Source: Marinicella algicola
Lineage (GTDB): Bacteria > Pseudomonadota > Gammaproteobacteria > Xanthomonadales > Marinicellaceae
DNA length: 64,000 nucleotides
Direction of reading: 5' to 3'
Assembly: GCF_028401385.1 (NCBI RefSeq)
Contig: NZ_JAQOMR010000001.1
Span: forward strand, 3,082,501 to 3,146,500
Shown: piece after piece, positions 49,078 to 58,960 of the stretch
Layout of the letters: every line of letters begins with the position of its first letter
Position numbering within the stretch: position 1 is the stretch's first letter
The notes under the pieces: model-generated
What the model saw: the letters and a program-made list of their open reading frames with translations, nothing else
What the model was told of the DNA's origin: nothing
Databases searched by the model: none
Position numbers and translations under genes: made by a program

Positions 49078-50100
49078 GTGAACCTGAAACAATTGTCGGC
49101 ACGGCTCGGCCTTTCGCCGACGACCGTCAGCCGGGCTCTGAACGGATATCCCGAGGTTAATGCCGCGACCCGTGAACGTGTGCTGAAAGCAGCGCGGGAA
49201 ACCGGCTACCGGCCCAATCGCACGGCACAGCGCCTCGCCACCGGGAAGGCCGGATCCATCGGCCTGTTGATGCCAATCGGCGACCAGGTGATTTCCGACC
49301 TCCATTTCGGTGAATTTCTGAGCGGACTTGGCGAAAAGGCCCAGGCCGAGGATTTTCACCTCGTTGTCATGCCGGCCGACCCTGCCGACGAGGTCTCCGC
49401 GCTTCGAAGCCTGGCAACAAGCGGCTATGTCGACGGGCTCTGCCTTGCCTATATCCGCGAGAACGACAGCCGCATCGATCTGATGGAGTCCTTCGGCCTG
49501 CCGTTTATCGTCCACGGGCGGTTTTTCGATTCACCGCATCCCTACCCCTCTCTTGACGTCGACAATGAAGCAGCCTTTTTCGATGCCACACAGCTACTCC
49601 TTCAGCTCGGGCACCGGCGCATCGGCCTCGTCAACGGGGATGAAAAGTTCGGCTTCGCGATCAGGCGGCGTGACGGCGTCGTCAAGGCGCTTGCACAGAG
49701 CGGCCTCAGCCTTGACGAACGCTTTCATGTCTCGGCCCAGATGACCGAAGCCGATGGGCAAAGGGCGGCAGAGCGTTTTCTCGCCGGGGATCAAGCACCG
49801 ACGGCGATTCTGTGTTCCAGCATGGTGCAGGCGCTTGGCATCGTGCGCGCTGTCACCCAATCCGGCAGGCAGCTCGGCAAGGATATCTCACTGATCTCTT
49901 ATGATGATGTGCTACCGCTGCTGCGGCCTGAACTCTTCTCGGTTCCGCTAACGACCACGCGCTCGTCTCTGCGCACGGCCGGCAAGCGTATCGCCGAACG
50001 GTTGATCCACCGCATCAACGGCCTGGAAACTGACGAAGCGCAGGAGCTTTGGCGCCCCGAACTTGTGGTTCGCGCCTCGACTGGCCGCGCGCCGGAATAA
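49078..50100 (+). CDS. aglR: LacI family repressor of the agl operon
   Basis: About 340 residues. The HTH is LKQLSARLGLSPTTVSRALN followed by the hinge TGYRPNRTAQRLATGK; the rest is a periplasmic-binding-protein-like sugar sensor with SYDDVLPLL and a C-terminal VVRAS. The GTG at 49078 is chosen because GGAGG lies seven bases upstream; the ATG at 49072 is too close to that site. Divergent from aglE, with operator-like palindromes between. Confidence 0.9.
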   Translation: MNLKQLSARLGLSPTTVSRALNGYPEVNAATRERVLKAARETGYRPNRTAQRLATGKAGSIGLLMPIGDQVISDLHFGEFLSGLGEKAQAEDFHLVVMPADPADEVSALRSLATSGYVDGLCLAYIRENDSRIDLMESFGLPFIVHGRFFDSPHPYPSLDVDNEAAFFDATQLLLQLGHRRIGLVNGDEKFGFAIRRRDGVVKALAQSGLSLDERFHVSAQMTEADGQRAAERFLAGDQAPTAILCSSMVQALGIVRAVTQSGRQLGKDISLISYDDVLPLLRPELFSVPLTTTRSSLRTAGKRIAERLIHRINGLETDEAQELWRPELVVRASTGRAPE

Positions 50101-50152
50101 ACCACCCGTTCTGGTCAGAAGAAAAGCCGCTCGTATTGACGGCATTGCGCCC

Positions 50153-50496
50153 TCAAGCGGAGTAAGCGGCCTTCATCAACCCGAAATAAACCGTGAATGG
50201 CGCGAGCAGAAACAAGGTCGCGCGCGAATCAGTGCGTGCGGTCAGAATTGCCTGATCCAGCTGCTCAACGCAGCAAAACCTTCAGGGTTAATAGCATAAA
50301 ACCGCTTGGTGCCGACCGGCGTAACCCGGACCAGATTACTGTCAAGCAAGGCCTTGAGGTGCTGCGACACCGCCGGCCTTGTGATGGGCAGCCCCTCGGA
50401 AAGCTCAGTCACAGTTTTAGGTTCACGCCGCAACGCCATCAGAAGATAGCGACGATTGGGGTCAGCAATGGCAACAAAAGGATCAAACATGGTCAT
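50153..50496 (-). CDS. ArsR family transcriptional regulator (one frame break)
   Basis: Winged-helix regulator: MFDPFVAIADPNRRYLLMAL, then LSEGLPITRPAVSQHLKALLDS and VGTKRFYAINPEGFAALSSW. There are no metal-binding cysteines, so it belongs to the SdpR-like group that senses something else. As given it stops after WIRQF at 50242. Adding one G turns this into WIRQFW, the usual family sequence, and the frame continues as TARTDSRATLFLLAPFTVYF to a stop at 50153. The hydrophobic C-terminus is unusual. Start may also be 50505 or 50490. Confidence 0.72.
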
Positions 50497-50557
50497 GACT
50501 TGCATGTTACGTCAAAGTCATCGACGCCACAAGTACTCACAAAGTTTATAAACGACC

Positions 50558-52189
50558 CTAAAATCTATCCTGATCGAAATACTCAACAATAGAGCGTTGA
50601 TCCGAACGGCTTCCCGAAGAACTGGCCAGACTGACCGCTCCGCCCCTCAGCTCAAAACGATCACTTGAACCGGAATTATCGCTGGCCGGCACAGCGGCGT
50701 TTGCCGAGACCGGGATCGTGCCTGGACGTGCGCCCTTTACCGGCGCTTCGGGCGCGGCGGCATTGATACGGGCCGCAGTCGGGCGGAAGAGCGTGCGGAA
50801 ATCATCCTGTGGACTATAGCTCACCTCTGTCGTCTCACCCATCGCCGAAAGCTTCTGCGCCAATTGACTGTGGGCCACTTTGCGCGGGTCTCTCTGCGGT
50901 TCGGGAGCGCTGGTCGCAGACAAGCTTGCGGTCTGCAATCGATCAGGTGAAATCGCCTCCCCATCGGCTTCGGAATAGGCAAGCCGGGGGCTGGGCACGG
51001 GAACATTGCCTTCGATGAAGCCGAAACGCCCGGTTTCGAATGCATCCTCGCCATTCCCGAGTGAGGCGACTTCGACCGATGCCGCCTGAACCGGATCTGC
51101 AGCTTCGGCAATCAGGACATCAGATACCGATACGCCCTGTTCATCGTCCAGTGCGACCGGGCGCGACTGCGGTACCGGGATATTTGCGGCAATCGCAAGC
51201 GCGGGTTCGCTCTCAGGTGGGTTCGGGTCGACCAGCGCGGTCGCGAGCGGTGTGCCGAGATCAGCATCGCCCTCTCCGGGACGGCTGAGCGGTACAGGAA
51301 TATCGAGATTGTCGAAACTAACCGCCGCCGTCAGTATATCGACGGGTCTCTGGGCCGGTGCCGCCTGACGCTGAGAGGGCGCACTGGCCCGCTGCTGCGG
51401 TTGCGAGCGGCTCTCTGTGCTACTGTTGTCGCCCGACTTGCCATTGCGGCCGAACAGCATCGAAAGCAGGTTGGGACGCTCATCCTCGTCACCGTCATCC
51501 GCGCTGGCGACACGCACCGGTTCGGAACCGGAGACACTGCCCTTTGCCTTGTATTCTGCAAGCGCATCCTGATAGCCCGGCAATGGCTTGCCGTCGGACG
51601 GAAGATGCAGCGTATGACCTTCCGGGAAAAGCGACACAAGCTGGGTTCGGCTCATGCGTGGCCAAGCGCGAACGCTCGCCACATCGAGATGCACGAAGGG
51701 CGATCCCGACCGCGGATAATAGCCGACACCGCCGCGCTGCATCTTCATCGCCGTCGCGCGCAGCTTGGCGAGCGGCACGCCGGGAATGTAGAAATCCATG
51801 GCATTGCCGAGCATGTGCTGGGACTTCTTGGCAACACCGGAGGAGGTCTTGCGCAGCATGGCGTTGGTCTCGGGCGAACGATAGGCGGAAACGACGTTAA
51901 TATAGTCGGTCGCGCCGACCTGCTGATAGACCTCCCAGACGAGATCGAACAGGCGCGGGTTCATCGTGGTGGGCTCCTTGCGCCGCCAGTCGCGCAAGAA
52001 CCAGTTGAGTTGCTCGAGCCCCTTCTTGTCATAACGCCCATTGCGCTTGAAGGTGATCTCGGCTTTCTCGCCAGTATGAATGTAATAGATTTTCAGAGTC
52101 CGGATTTCAGCGCGAGCCTCAGTAAGACCAAACACGCAGAACATTGCCGCAAGCAAAGTCAGAACGGCAATTGTCCGTTGCACGAACAT
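50558..52189 (-). CDS. DUF882 (M15-like peptidase fold) exported protein
   Basis: About 543 residues. A signal peptide (TIAVLTLLAAMFCVFGLTEARA) is followed by a DUF882/YcbK domain with zinc-ligand candidates in KKSQHMLGNAMDFYIPG and GSPFVHLDVASV, the fold of murein peptidases. The C-terminal 300 residues are low-complexity with repeated proline motifs (IPVPLSRP, IPVPQSRP, VPVPSPR). Probably a periplasmic cell-wall enzyme. The ATG at 52189 is preferred; an in-frame extension to 52369 is charged and unlikely. Confidence 0.85.
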   Translation of the reverse strand: MFVQRTIAVLTLLAAMFCVFGLTEARAEIRTLKIYYIHTGEKAEITFKRNGRYDKKGLEQLNWFLRDWRRKEPTTMNPRLFDLVWEVYQQVGATDYINVVSAYRSPETNAMLRKTSSGVAKKSQHMLGNAMDFYIPGVPLAKLRATAMKMQRGGVGYYPRSGSPFVHLDVASVRAWPRMSRTQLVSLFPEGHTLHLPSDGKPLPGYQDALAEYKAKGSVSGSEPVRVASADDGDEDERPNLLSMLFGRNGKSGDNSSTESRSQPQQRASAPSQRQAAPAQRPVDILTAAVSFDNLDIPVPLSRPGEGDADLGTPLATALVDPNPPESEPALAIAANIPVPQSRPVALDDEQGVSVSDVLIAEAADPVQAASVEVASLGNGEDAFETGRFGFIEGNVPVPSPRLAYSEADGEAISPDRLQTASLSATSAPEPQRDPRKVAHSQLAQKLSAMGETTEVSYSPQDDFRTLFRPTAARINAAAPEAPVKGARPGTIPVSANAAVPASDNSGSSDRFELRGGAVSLASSSGSRSDQRSIVEYFDQDRF

Positions 52190-52573
52190 GCTTGATGGAC
52201 GGTCACTCAAACCGGACTCTCCTGGATACTCTGAATGTCTTACTCGGGACCCCGTTCTGTCCGCATCTTCTGCGCGTGCCAGACAGCGACCTTCTTTTGA
52301 AGGTTCAATGCGGCGCAAACGAGGCAATTCTCCCGTCCGACTTTCAGCTTGCCACTTTATAGGCAACATTTCGTTAAATTCCTAGTCCATCAATATCCGT
52401 TTAGCCTTTCTCAAGCGTTAAGTCTTTGCCGCAAATCAACCGGCAGACCGCCTCCGTCGACCGAAGATCCCACCGATATTTTATCGGCCAATGATTGCAG
52501 GCCACCATGACGAGACATATGTTGTGACCCAGTGCTTTAGGCGACGACCGCATAAAACAGGAAAGAAAAATCC
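52190..52573. other. Intergenic region between divergent DUF882 and pepF genes
   Basis: About 380 bp with promoters for both sides expected. It is AT-richer near 52360-52420 and contains CCGATA-TTTTATCGG (52471-52485), an imperfect inverted repeat. No gene is supported. Confidence 0.45.
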
Positions 52574-54426
52574 ATGTTCAACGCTTCATTTCCGCGCATT
52601 CCGGCTGACAGCGCCGCCCGGGTGGCCGAGACCGGTGACGAGGCCCTGGGCCATCTGCCGGAATGGGATCTCACCCACCTCTATCCCGGCGCGACTTCGC
52701 CCGCATTCACCAATGCCTTCGATGAAGCTGCCAAAAGGCACGTTCCTTCTCCACACGCTGGAAAGGCAAGCTTGCCGACGCCGCCGGAAACAGCGGAGAC
52801 AATGGCCTAGGCGCGGCGATTGAAGCCTATGAAGCGCTCGGCGACACGCTGGGACGCCTCGGCTCGTTTGCCGGTCTGTCCTATTATGCCAACGCCGCCG
52901 ATCCCGCGCTGCGCAAGCTTTATGGCGACACCTCGGCGCGGATCACCGAAATCTATGCTGACCTTCTGTTCTTCGAACTGGAACTGAACCGGCTGGATGA
53001 AGAGACGATCAATACTGCCCTTGAGGCTGATGCGCGCTTTGCCCGCTACCGCCCCTGGGTACTCGATCTCAGGCTGGAAAAGCCGCACCAGCTCGATGAC
53101 AAGATCGAGCAGCTTTTCATGGAAAAATCCACGACCGGCAGTCAGGCCTTCAACCGGCTTTTCGACCAGACCATGGACCGGATGCGCTTTGAGATCGACG
53201 GCGAGGAGATGTCGATCGAAAAGGCACTCAACCTGTTGAGCGACACGCAAGAGCCGGTCCGCCGCAAGGCCGCAGACGCACTGGCCAAAACCTTCAAGGA
53301 CAATTTGCCGACCTTCTCGCTGATCATGAACACGGTGGCCAAAGACACCGAGATCAACAGCCGGTGGCACGCATTCGAGGATATCGCCGATAGCCGCCAC
53401 CTTTCCAACAGGGTCGAGCGCGAGGTTGTCGACGCCCTGAGCGAAGCGGTGACGCAGGCCTATCCGCGCCTGTCCCACCGCTATTACGCCATGAAGGCCA
53501 AATGGCTCGGCATGGACCAGATGAACTACTGGGACCGCAATGCGCCACTGCCCGAAACGGCAGAACGCGTCATCCCCTGGGACGAGGCCCGCGATACGGT
53601 GCTTGGCGCCTATGCGGCGTTCTCGCCGGAGATGGCCGATATTGCCAGACGTTTCTTCGATGAAAGTTGGATCGATGCGCCGATCCGCCCCGGCAAACGC
53701 ACCGGGGCGTTCGCGCATCCGACCGTTCCCTCGGCCCATCCCTATGTCCTGGTCAATTATCTCGGCAAGCCGCGCGACGTGATGACGCTGGCTCATGAAC
53801 TCGGCCACGGCGTGCATCAGGTTCTGGCCGCCAAACAGGGCGCGCTGATGAGCTCCACCCCGCTGACGCTGGCCGAAACCGCTTCTGTCTTCGGCGAGAT
53901 GCTGACCTTCCGCGCGCTGCTTTCGCAAACCACCGACAAGGCCACGCGCAAGGCGATGCTGGCCCAGAAGGTCGAGGACATGATCAACACGGTCGTGCGC
54001 CAGATCGCGTTTTATCAATTCGAGCGCAAGGTCCACACTGCGCGCCGCGAGGGCGAGCTGACGGAAGACCAGATCAACGAAATGTGGATGTCGGTGCAGG
54101 TCGACAGCCTCGGCCCGGCGATCAAGCTTGCCGATGGCTACGAGACCTATTGGAGCTATGTGCCCCACTTCATCCACTCGCCGTTCTATGTCTACGCCTA
54201 TGCCTTCGGCGACTGCCTGGTGAACTCGCTTTATGCCGTCTACCAGAACGCGGAAAGCGGCTTTCAGGGCAAGTATTTCGAGATGCTGAAGGCCGGCGGC
54301 ACCAAGCATCATTCGGAACTTCTGAAACCCTTTGGCCTCGACGCCTCCGATCCCGCCTTCTGGAGCAAGGGACTGTCGATGATCGAGGGTCTGATCGACG
54401 AACTCGAAGCGCTCGACAACGAATAG
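52574..54426 (+). CDS. pepF: Oligoendopeptidase F, M3 family (one frame break)
   Basis: Cytoplasmic zinc peptidase of about 617 residues that degrades oligopeptides. The HExxH site is TLAHELGHGVHQ; a downstream TLAETASVFGEML supplies the third ligand Glu. It starts MFNASFPRIPADSAARVAET with AGGAAAG upstream. One A is missing from AAAA at 52733-52736; restored, DEAAKKARSFSTRWKGK leads into the long C-terminal frame. It ends 1 bp before the pabB start. Confidence 0.92.
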
Positions 54427-54427
54427 G

Positions 54428-55614
54428 ATGCCGCGCGCCGTCTTCCGGGATGATCTTGCCGGACGCATGCTGACGTTTTCGAAGCCGTATGCGCTGATCG
54501 TGGCCGAGACACCGGCGGATCTGCCCGGCGCGTTCGCGCGCATGGAAAGAGCGCGGGCTCATGGCCACTGGCTTGCCGGCTACATGTCTTACGAGGCGGG
54601 TTTCTTGCTGGACCCCGCCTTTTCCGGATTTGAGATTGAAGAGCCGAAAACGCCCTATCTCTGCTTTGGCGTTTTCGAGGCCCCGCAGGAAACCGGTGTC
54701 GAGACAGTCAGGAGGAAACTCCATTCCTCTCCGACCTTCGCCCGGCCTGGGATTTTGCGGCCTATCGCCAGCGCTTCGAACCGCTGCACGCACATCTGGT
54801 CGCCGGAGATTGCTATCAGGGCAATCTGACATTCGCGATTGATGCCCGCTGGAACGGCGATCCGCTTCAGGCCTTCCACGCTTATGCGGAACGCCAGCCG
54901 GTGCGCTACGGTGCCTATATCGATCTTGCCGGTCCGCGGATCCTGTCACGCTCACCGGAGCTTTTCTTCAGCGTCGACAAAGAAGGGTTTATCGAAACCC
55001 ATCCGATGAAGGGCACAGCCGCACGCGGAGCGACGCCGGCTGAGGACGCGGCGATCGTTGCGGCGATGCTGGATGATGACAAGACGCTTGCCGAAAACTG
55101 CATGATCGTCGACCTGCTGCGCAACGACATCTCGCGCATTGCCGAGCCCGGCAGTGTCCACGTGCCAAAGCTTTTCGAAATCGAAACCTATCCGACGCTG
55201 CACCAGATGGTCAGCCGTGTGCGGGCGAAGCTGAACAAGGATACAGACCTGCAATCGATTTTCTCTGCACTGTTCCCCTGCGGATCAGTCACCGGTGCAC
55301 CGAAGATCGCGGCGATGAAAATCCTGCAGCAGCTGGAAGACGGGCCGCGCGGCGCCTATTGCGGGGCAATCGGCCATATCGCGCCCGACGGCGCCATGTG
55401 CTTTAACGTCGCCATCCGCACAATGACGCTCTTCGATGACGGTCGCGCCGTCTTCAATGTCGGCGGCGGCATCGTGCTGGATTCGAACGTGCGCGCCGAA
55501 TATGACGAAGCCTTGTTGAAGGCCCGCTTCGCCGCTGACGACCTGATCGGTCTGTCAGGCAAGAAACCTCATCCCCCTGCCCTGCCGGAATTTTCCTCAA
55601 TCAATCTCCGGTAG
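54428..55614 (+). CDS. pabB: Aminodeoxychorismate synthase component I (one frame break)
   Basis: Converts chorismate to aminodeoxychorismate for folate synthesis. The chorismate-binding domain shows SPELFFSVDKEGFIETHPMK, TLAENCMIVDLLRNDISRI and LFPCGSVTGAPKIAAMKILQ. One base missing near 54709 separates GVETV from QEETPFLSDLRPAWDFAAYR; the reconstructed protein has about 396 residues. No glutamine amidotransferase (pabA) is adjacent. Its ATG begins 1 bp after pepF. The 3' end overlaps convergent rhaK by 18 bp. Confidence 0.9.
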
Positions 55615-56974
55615 CCGCTCACGCCAGATCTCGGCATAACGGTTCAGCGCGGCAAGGCCTGTAAGCGGCTCCGGGTGAGGCGTAAAGGCGGCAAGCTTGG
55701 TGCCGCCGACGGCCAGCCCAGCCGCCCCTGTGCTGGTGCCGCTGCCCGGGCTTTTTCCACCGGTCTACCCGTCGCAGCCGAAAGCATGGAAAGATAGTCA
55801 TGGTTTTCGGCAAACGGCCCCTCGACGATCACCGGACCCGATGCACCGGTCAGATCGAGGCAGACCGCCGTCATCAGCGCCAGATACCAGGAAACACCGA
55901 CAAGCCGCATGCCGGGCGACAGATGATGCTCATCCACCGTCCAGCCGCCGATAGTGCCCTGAAACGGTCCGGTATCGCCGAGCACCGAGGGCATCATCAT
56001 GATCCTGTTCTTCAGCATCGCCTTGCGGTCGTCTTCGCTCACAACGACATCGCCACCCGGCGCCGCCACCTCGAAAACCCGCCCGCCCATAAACCGGGCC
56101 GACGGCACCGGATCGCCATAGGCGTTGACGTTGATCAGCGTGTCCCGGCTTTCATCCAGCGCCGGCGGATGGCCGCCGACCGCCATGGCAATAACCCAGG
56201 TGCCGGTGGAAACCACGGAAAACGGCTGGGCGCGCGACCATAGATGTGGCAGCAGCGAGGCGTTGGAATCGTGGATCCCCGCAAACACCGGACAATTGGC
56301 GGCAAGGCCGGTTTTTCGGCAATTTCCGGCAGCACATCCCCGAGCCGGTCGTCGGCCCTGACGAGCTCGCCCATTTTGCCGCAAAGTCCGAGTTCGGCCA
56401 CCAATGATGAAAAGGTGCGCGCTCGCGGTGACCACAGATCCGTATGACAACCCCAGCTGGTCGCCTCACCGGCGCGCCGCCCTGTCAGCCGGAAGCCCCA
56501 ATATTGCGGATAGGGCAGCACGCAGTCGATTTCCGCGAATTCTTCCGGGAAGCGTTTTTGCTGCCAGTAAAGCTGGGCACCGATATTGAGGCCCATGGCA
56601 AGACGTGGAGAGCCGGTTTCTGCAAAGGACGGGCGGATTTCGTCGTAGTTCGCGCGGGTTTCGTCCGGGCCGGTATGCTCATAGTCAAGCACCGGCAGGG
56701 CAAGCGTTCCGTCGCGTTTCAACAGTGCTGCGGTCGCGCCATGCGTGGTCACCGAGATGGCGTCGACGCCGTGTTCCTGCTGAAAGGCGGTAAGCGCCTC
56801 CAGCACGAAGTCGAAAAGGTCGTCGACTTCGAAATGCGGATAGGGTGAATGGCCGGTGACACCGTTGCGTTTTGACCGTGTGTCCGCTTCGCGTGCCTGC
56901 ACGAGGTCATACAGGATGACCTTGGCATTGGTCTTGCCGATATCGATGACCGCGACATTGCGGATTGCACTCAT
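55597..56974 (-). CDS. rhaK: Rhamnose-cluster sugar kinase RhaK (two frame breaks)
   Basis: FGGY-family kinase of about 460 residues. AVIDIGKTNAKVILYD is the phosphate-1 loop and HDSNASLLPHLW / STGTWVIAM form the second nucleotide site. One base is missing at 56312-56316 (restoring KTGLAANCPVFAGI) and one at 55752-55756 (restoring SPGSGTSTGAAGLAVGGTK and the stop at 55597). In Rhizobium leguminosarum rhaK is needed for rhamnose catabolism and for ABC transport. Its start overlaps rhaQ by 4 bp. Confidence 0.88.
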
Positions 56975-57981
56975 TGCACCTGTTCCCGTCTGAACCGCCG
57001 TCTGAGCCTTGTATAAAGCACCGGCAGAGCGATGACGCCGATCAAAAGCAGGCCAATGAAGATTGACATGACGATGCCCGGCACATTCATCAGCCCGAAG
57101 CCGAAGGTGACAAGCCCCATGATGAAAGCAGCGAGCACCACGCCGATAATCGTGCCGGCACCGCCGAGAATATTGATGCCGCCGAGCACCACCATGGTGA
57201 CAATCTCAAGCTCCCAGCCAAACGCAATCGATGGCCGCGTTGAGCCAAGCCGCGAGGTCAGGCAGATCGCCGCCATACCGGACATCACCCCGGTCATCAA
57301 GAACAGCAAAAATTTCACCCGCCCGACCCTGATGCCGGAAAACCGCGCGGCCATGGCATTATTGCCGACGGCATAAACCATGCGTCCGAAGCTTGTCAGG
57401 TGCAGCAGGATACCGAAGAGCACCGCCATCACGGCAAACAGCACGAATTCAAAAGAGATCACCCAGAACACATAGCCCTGTCCGAAATAGGCAAAGTCCG
57501 AGGGATAGCCGTTAAACGCCTTGTCGCCGAGAATGACGTAGGAAAGCCCGCGAAACAGGCTCATTGTACCGATGGTGACCACGATGGACGGCAGCCCCAT
57601 TCCGGTGATCAGAAAGCCGTTGAAGGCACCGCATAAAAGGCCGACGCCAAGACCGACAGCCACCAGTTCCGGTGTTCCGGCGCCGAATTGCGCGGCGTAG
57701 CCCATGGCGGTGGAGGCCAGTGCGATGATGGCGGCGACCGAGAGATCGATCTCGCCGGAAATGATGACGAGCGCCATGGCAAAGGCGATCAACGCCTTTT
57801 CGGTGAAGTTGAAGGTCGCGTCCGACAGGTTCCACGCGTCAAGGAAATAGGGCGAGGCGAAGCTGTTGACGATGAAGATCGCGATCACCACCACGATCAG
57901 CAGGCTCTCCCAGCTTCTCGCCATCCGGTAGCCCCGGCCATGCAGTCGGTCGGGCACATGGCGCGCTTCGCTGACACTCAT
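56971..57981 (-). CDS. rhaQ: Rhamnose ABC transporter permease RhaQ
   Basis: CUT2-type permease of 336 residues (BPD_transp_2). ISGEIDLSVAAIIALAS and TIGTMSLFRGLSYV are the conserved loops, and NILGGAGTIIGVVLAAF follows. It overlaps rhaP upstream and rhaK downstream, each by 4 bp (ATGA), so the three are tightly coupled. RhaU, the mutarotase usually encoded between rhaQ and rhaK, is absent. Confidence 0.88.
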   Translation of the reverse strand: MSVSEARHVPDRLHGRGYRMARSWESLLIVVVIAIFIVNSFASPYFLDAWNLSDATFNFTEKALIAFAMALVIISGEIDLSVAAIIALASTAMGYAAQFGAGTPELVAVGLGVGLLCGAFNGFLITGMGLPSIVVTIGTMSLFRGLSYVILGDKAFNGYPSDFAYFGQGYVFWVISFEFVLFAVMAVLFGILLHLTSFGRMVYAVGNNAMAARFSGIRVGRVKFLLFLMTGVMSGMAAICLTSRLGSTRPSIAFGWELEIVTMVVLGGINILGGAGTIIGVVLAAFIMGLVTFGFGLMNVPGIVMSIFIGLLLIGVIALPVLYTRLRRRFRREQVQ

Positions 57982-58960
57982 AGCGCATGCTCCGCTTTTT
58001 CAGGATGACGCGGCCTTTGACGCGCGCCGAACGCGCATTGACGGCAACCGCGATAATGATCACCGTGCCCGAAATCGCCATCTGCCAGAATGGCGAGACA
58101 TCGATGACCGGCAGCGCATTCTTGATAATGCCGAGGAACAGCGCCCCCAGTACCGCGCCGATGGCGGTGCCCGCCCCGCCGGCAATGGAGATGCCGCCGA
58201 TGACGCAAGCCGCGACCACATCAAGCTCAAAGCCGTTGGCGATATCGACATAGGCGACCGCGTAGCGCGCGGTCCATAGATAACCGGCAAGTCCGGCAAG
58301 TGCACCGGCGATCAGATAGGCGAAGAAGTGCGTGCGGCCCACCGAGATACCGGTATAGACGGCAGCATGCGGATTGCCACCGACGGCATAAAAGGCGCGG
58401 CCGAGCCGGGTCTTGACGAACAGAACCAGCATCAGCGCAATCACGCCGAGCGAAAACCATGCAAGCACCGGAACCCCGAAAACCACGGCACGCGGCACGG
58501 CCTTGAACGCATCTGTCATCTCATGGGCATTGACCCATGCGCCGCCTGTCAAAAGAAAGATCGTGCCGCGATAGATCGTCATGGTGCCGAGCGTGACCAC
58601 GATGGGCGGGATTGACAGACGCCAGACCAGAAGCCCGTTAATGGCGCCGAGCACCGAACCGCTGACAACGGCGGCCATCAGCAGGAAGATCACCGGCAGA
58701 TCGGGAAAAGCGACGTTCAACAGCGCCGCGATTGTGCCCGACAGCGCCAGATTGGCGGCGATTGAAAGGTCAATGCCGCGCGACAGGATAACGGCGGCCT
58801 GCCCGAGCGCCAGAATGATCAGGATCGCCGTATCATTATAGATCGAGACGAGATTGCGCGGCGCGACGAAACCCGGAAAGCGCAATGCAATGGCGCCGAC
58901 AAGCAGCAGGATCGCGACGAACAGCAGCACCTCGCGGTGTTTGAAGATACGCGCCATCAT
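57978..58960 (-). CDS. rhaP: Rhamnose ABC transporter permease RhaP (3' frame break)
   Basis: CUT2-type permease of about 327 residues, paralogous to RhaQ: SRGIDLSIAANLALSG, VTLGTMTIYRGTIFLL and SIAGGAGTAIGAVLGALFLG. As given the frame runs on into rhaQ; adding one A at the run 57996-58000 (plus-strand T) ends it naturally as VILKKAEHAL with TGA at 57978, overlapping the rhaQ ATG. It overlaps rhaT by 4 bp. Confidence 0.9.

Noticed and set aside
52807..54543. A 578-codon open frame on the minus strand
   Set aside because: Antisense of pepF, whose HExxH site and length are convincing.
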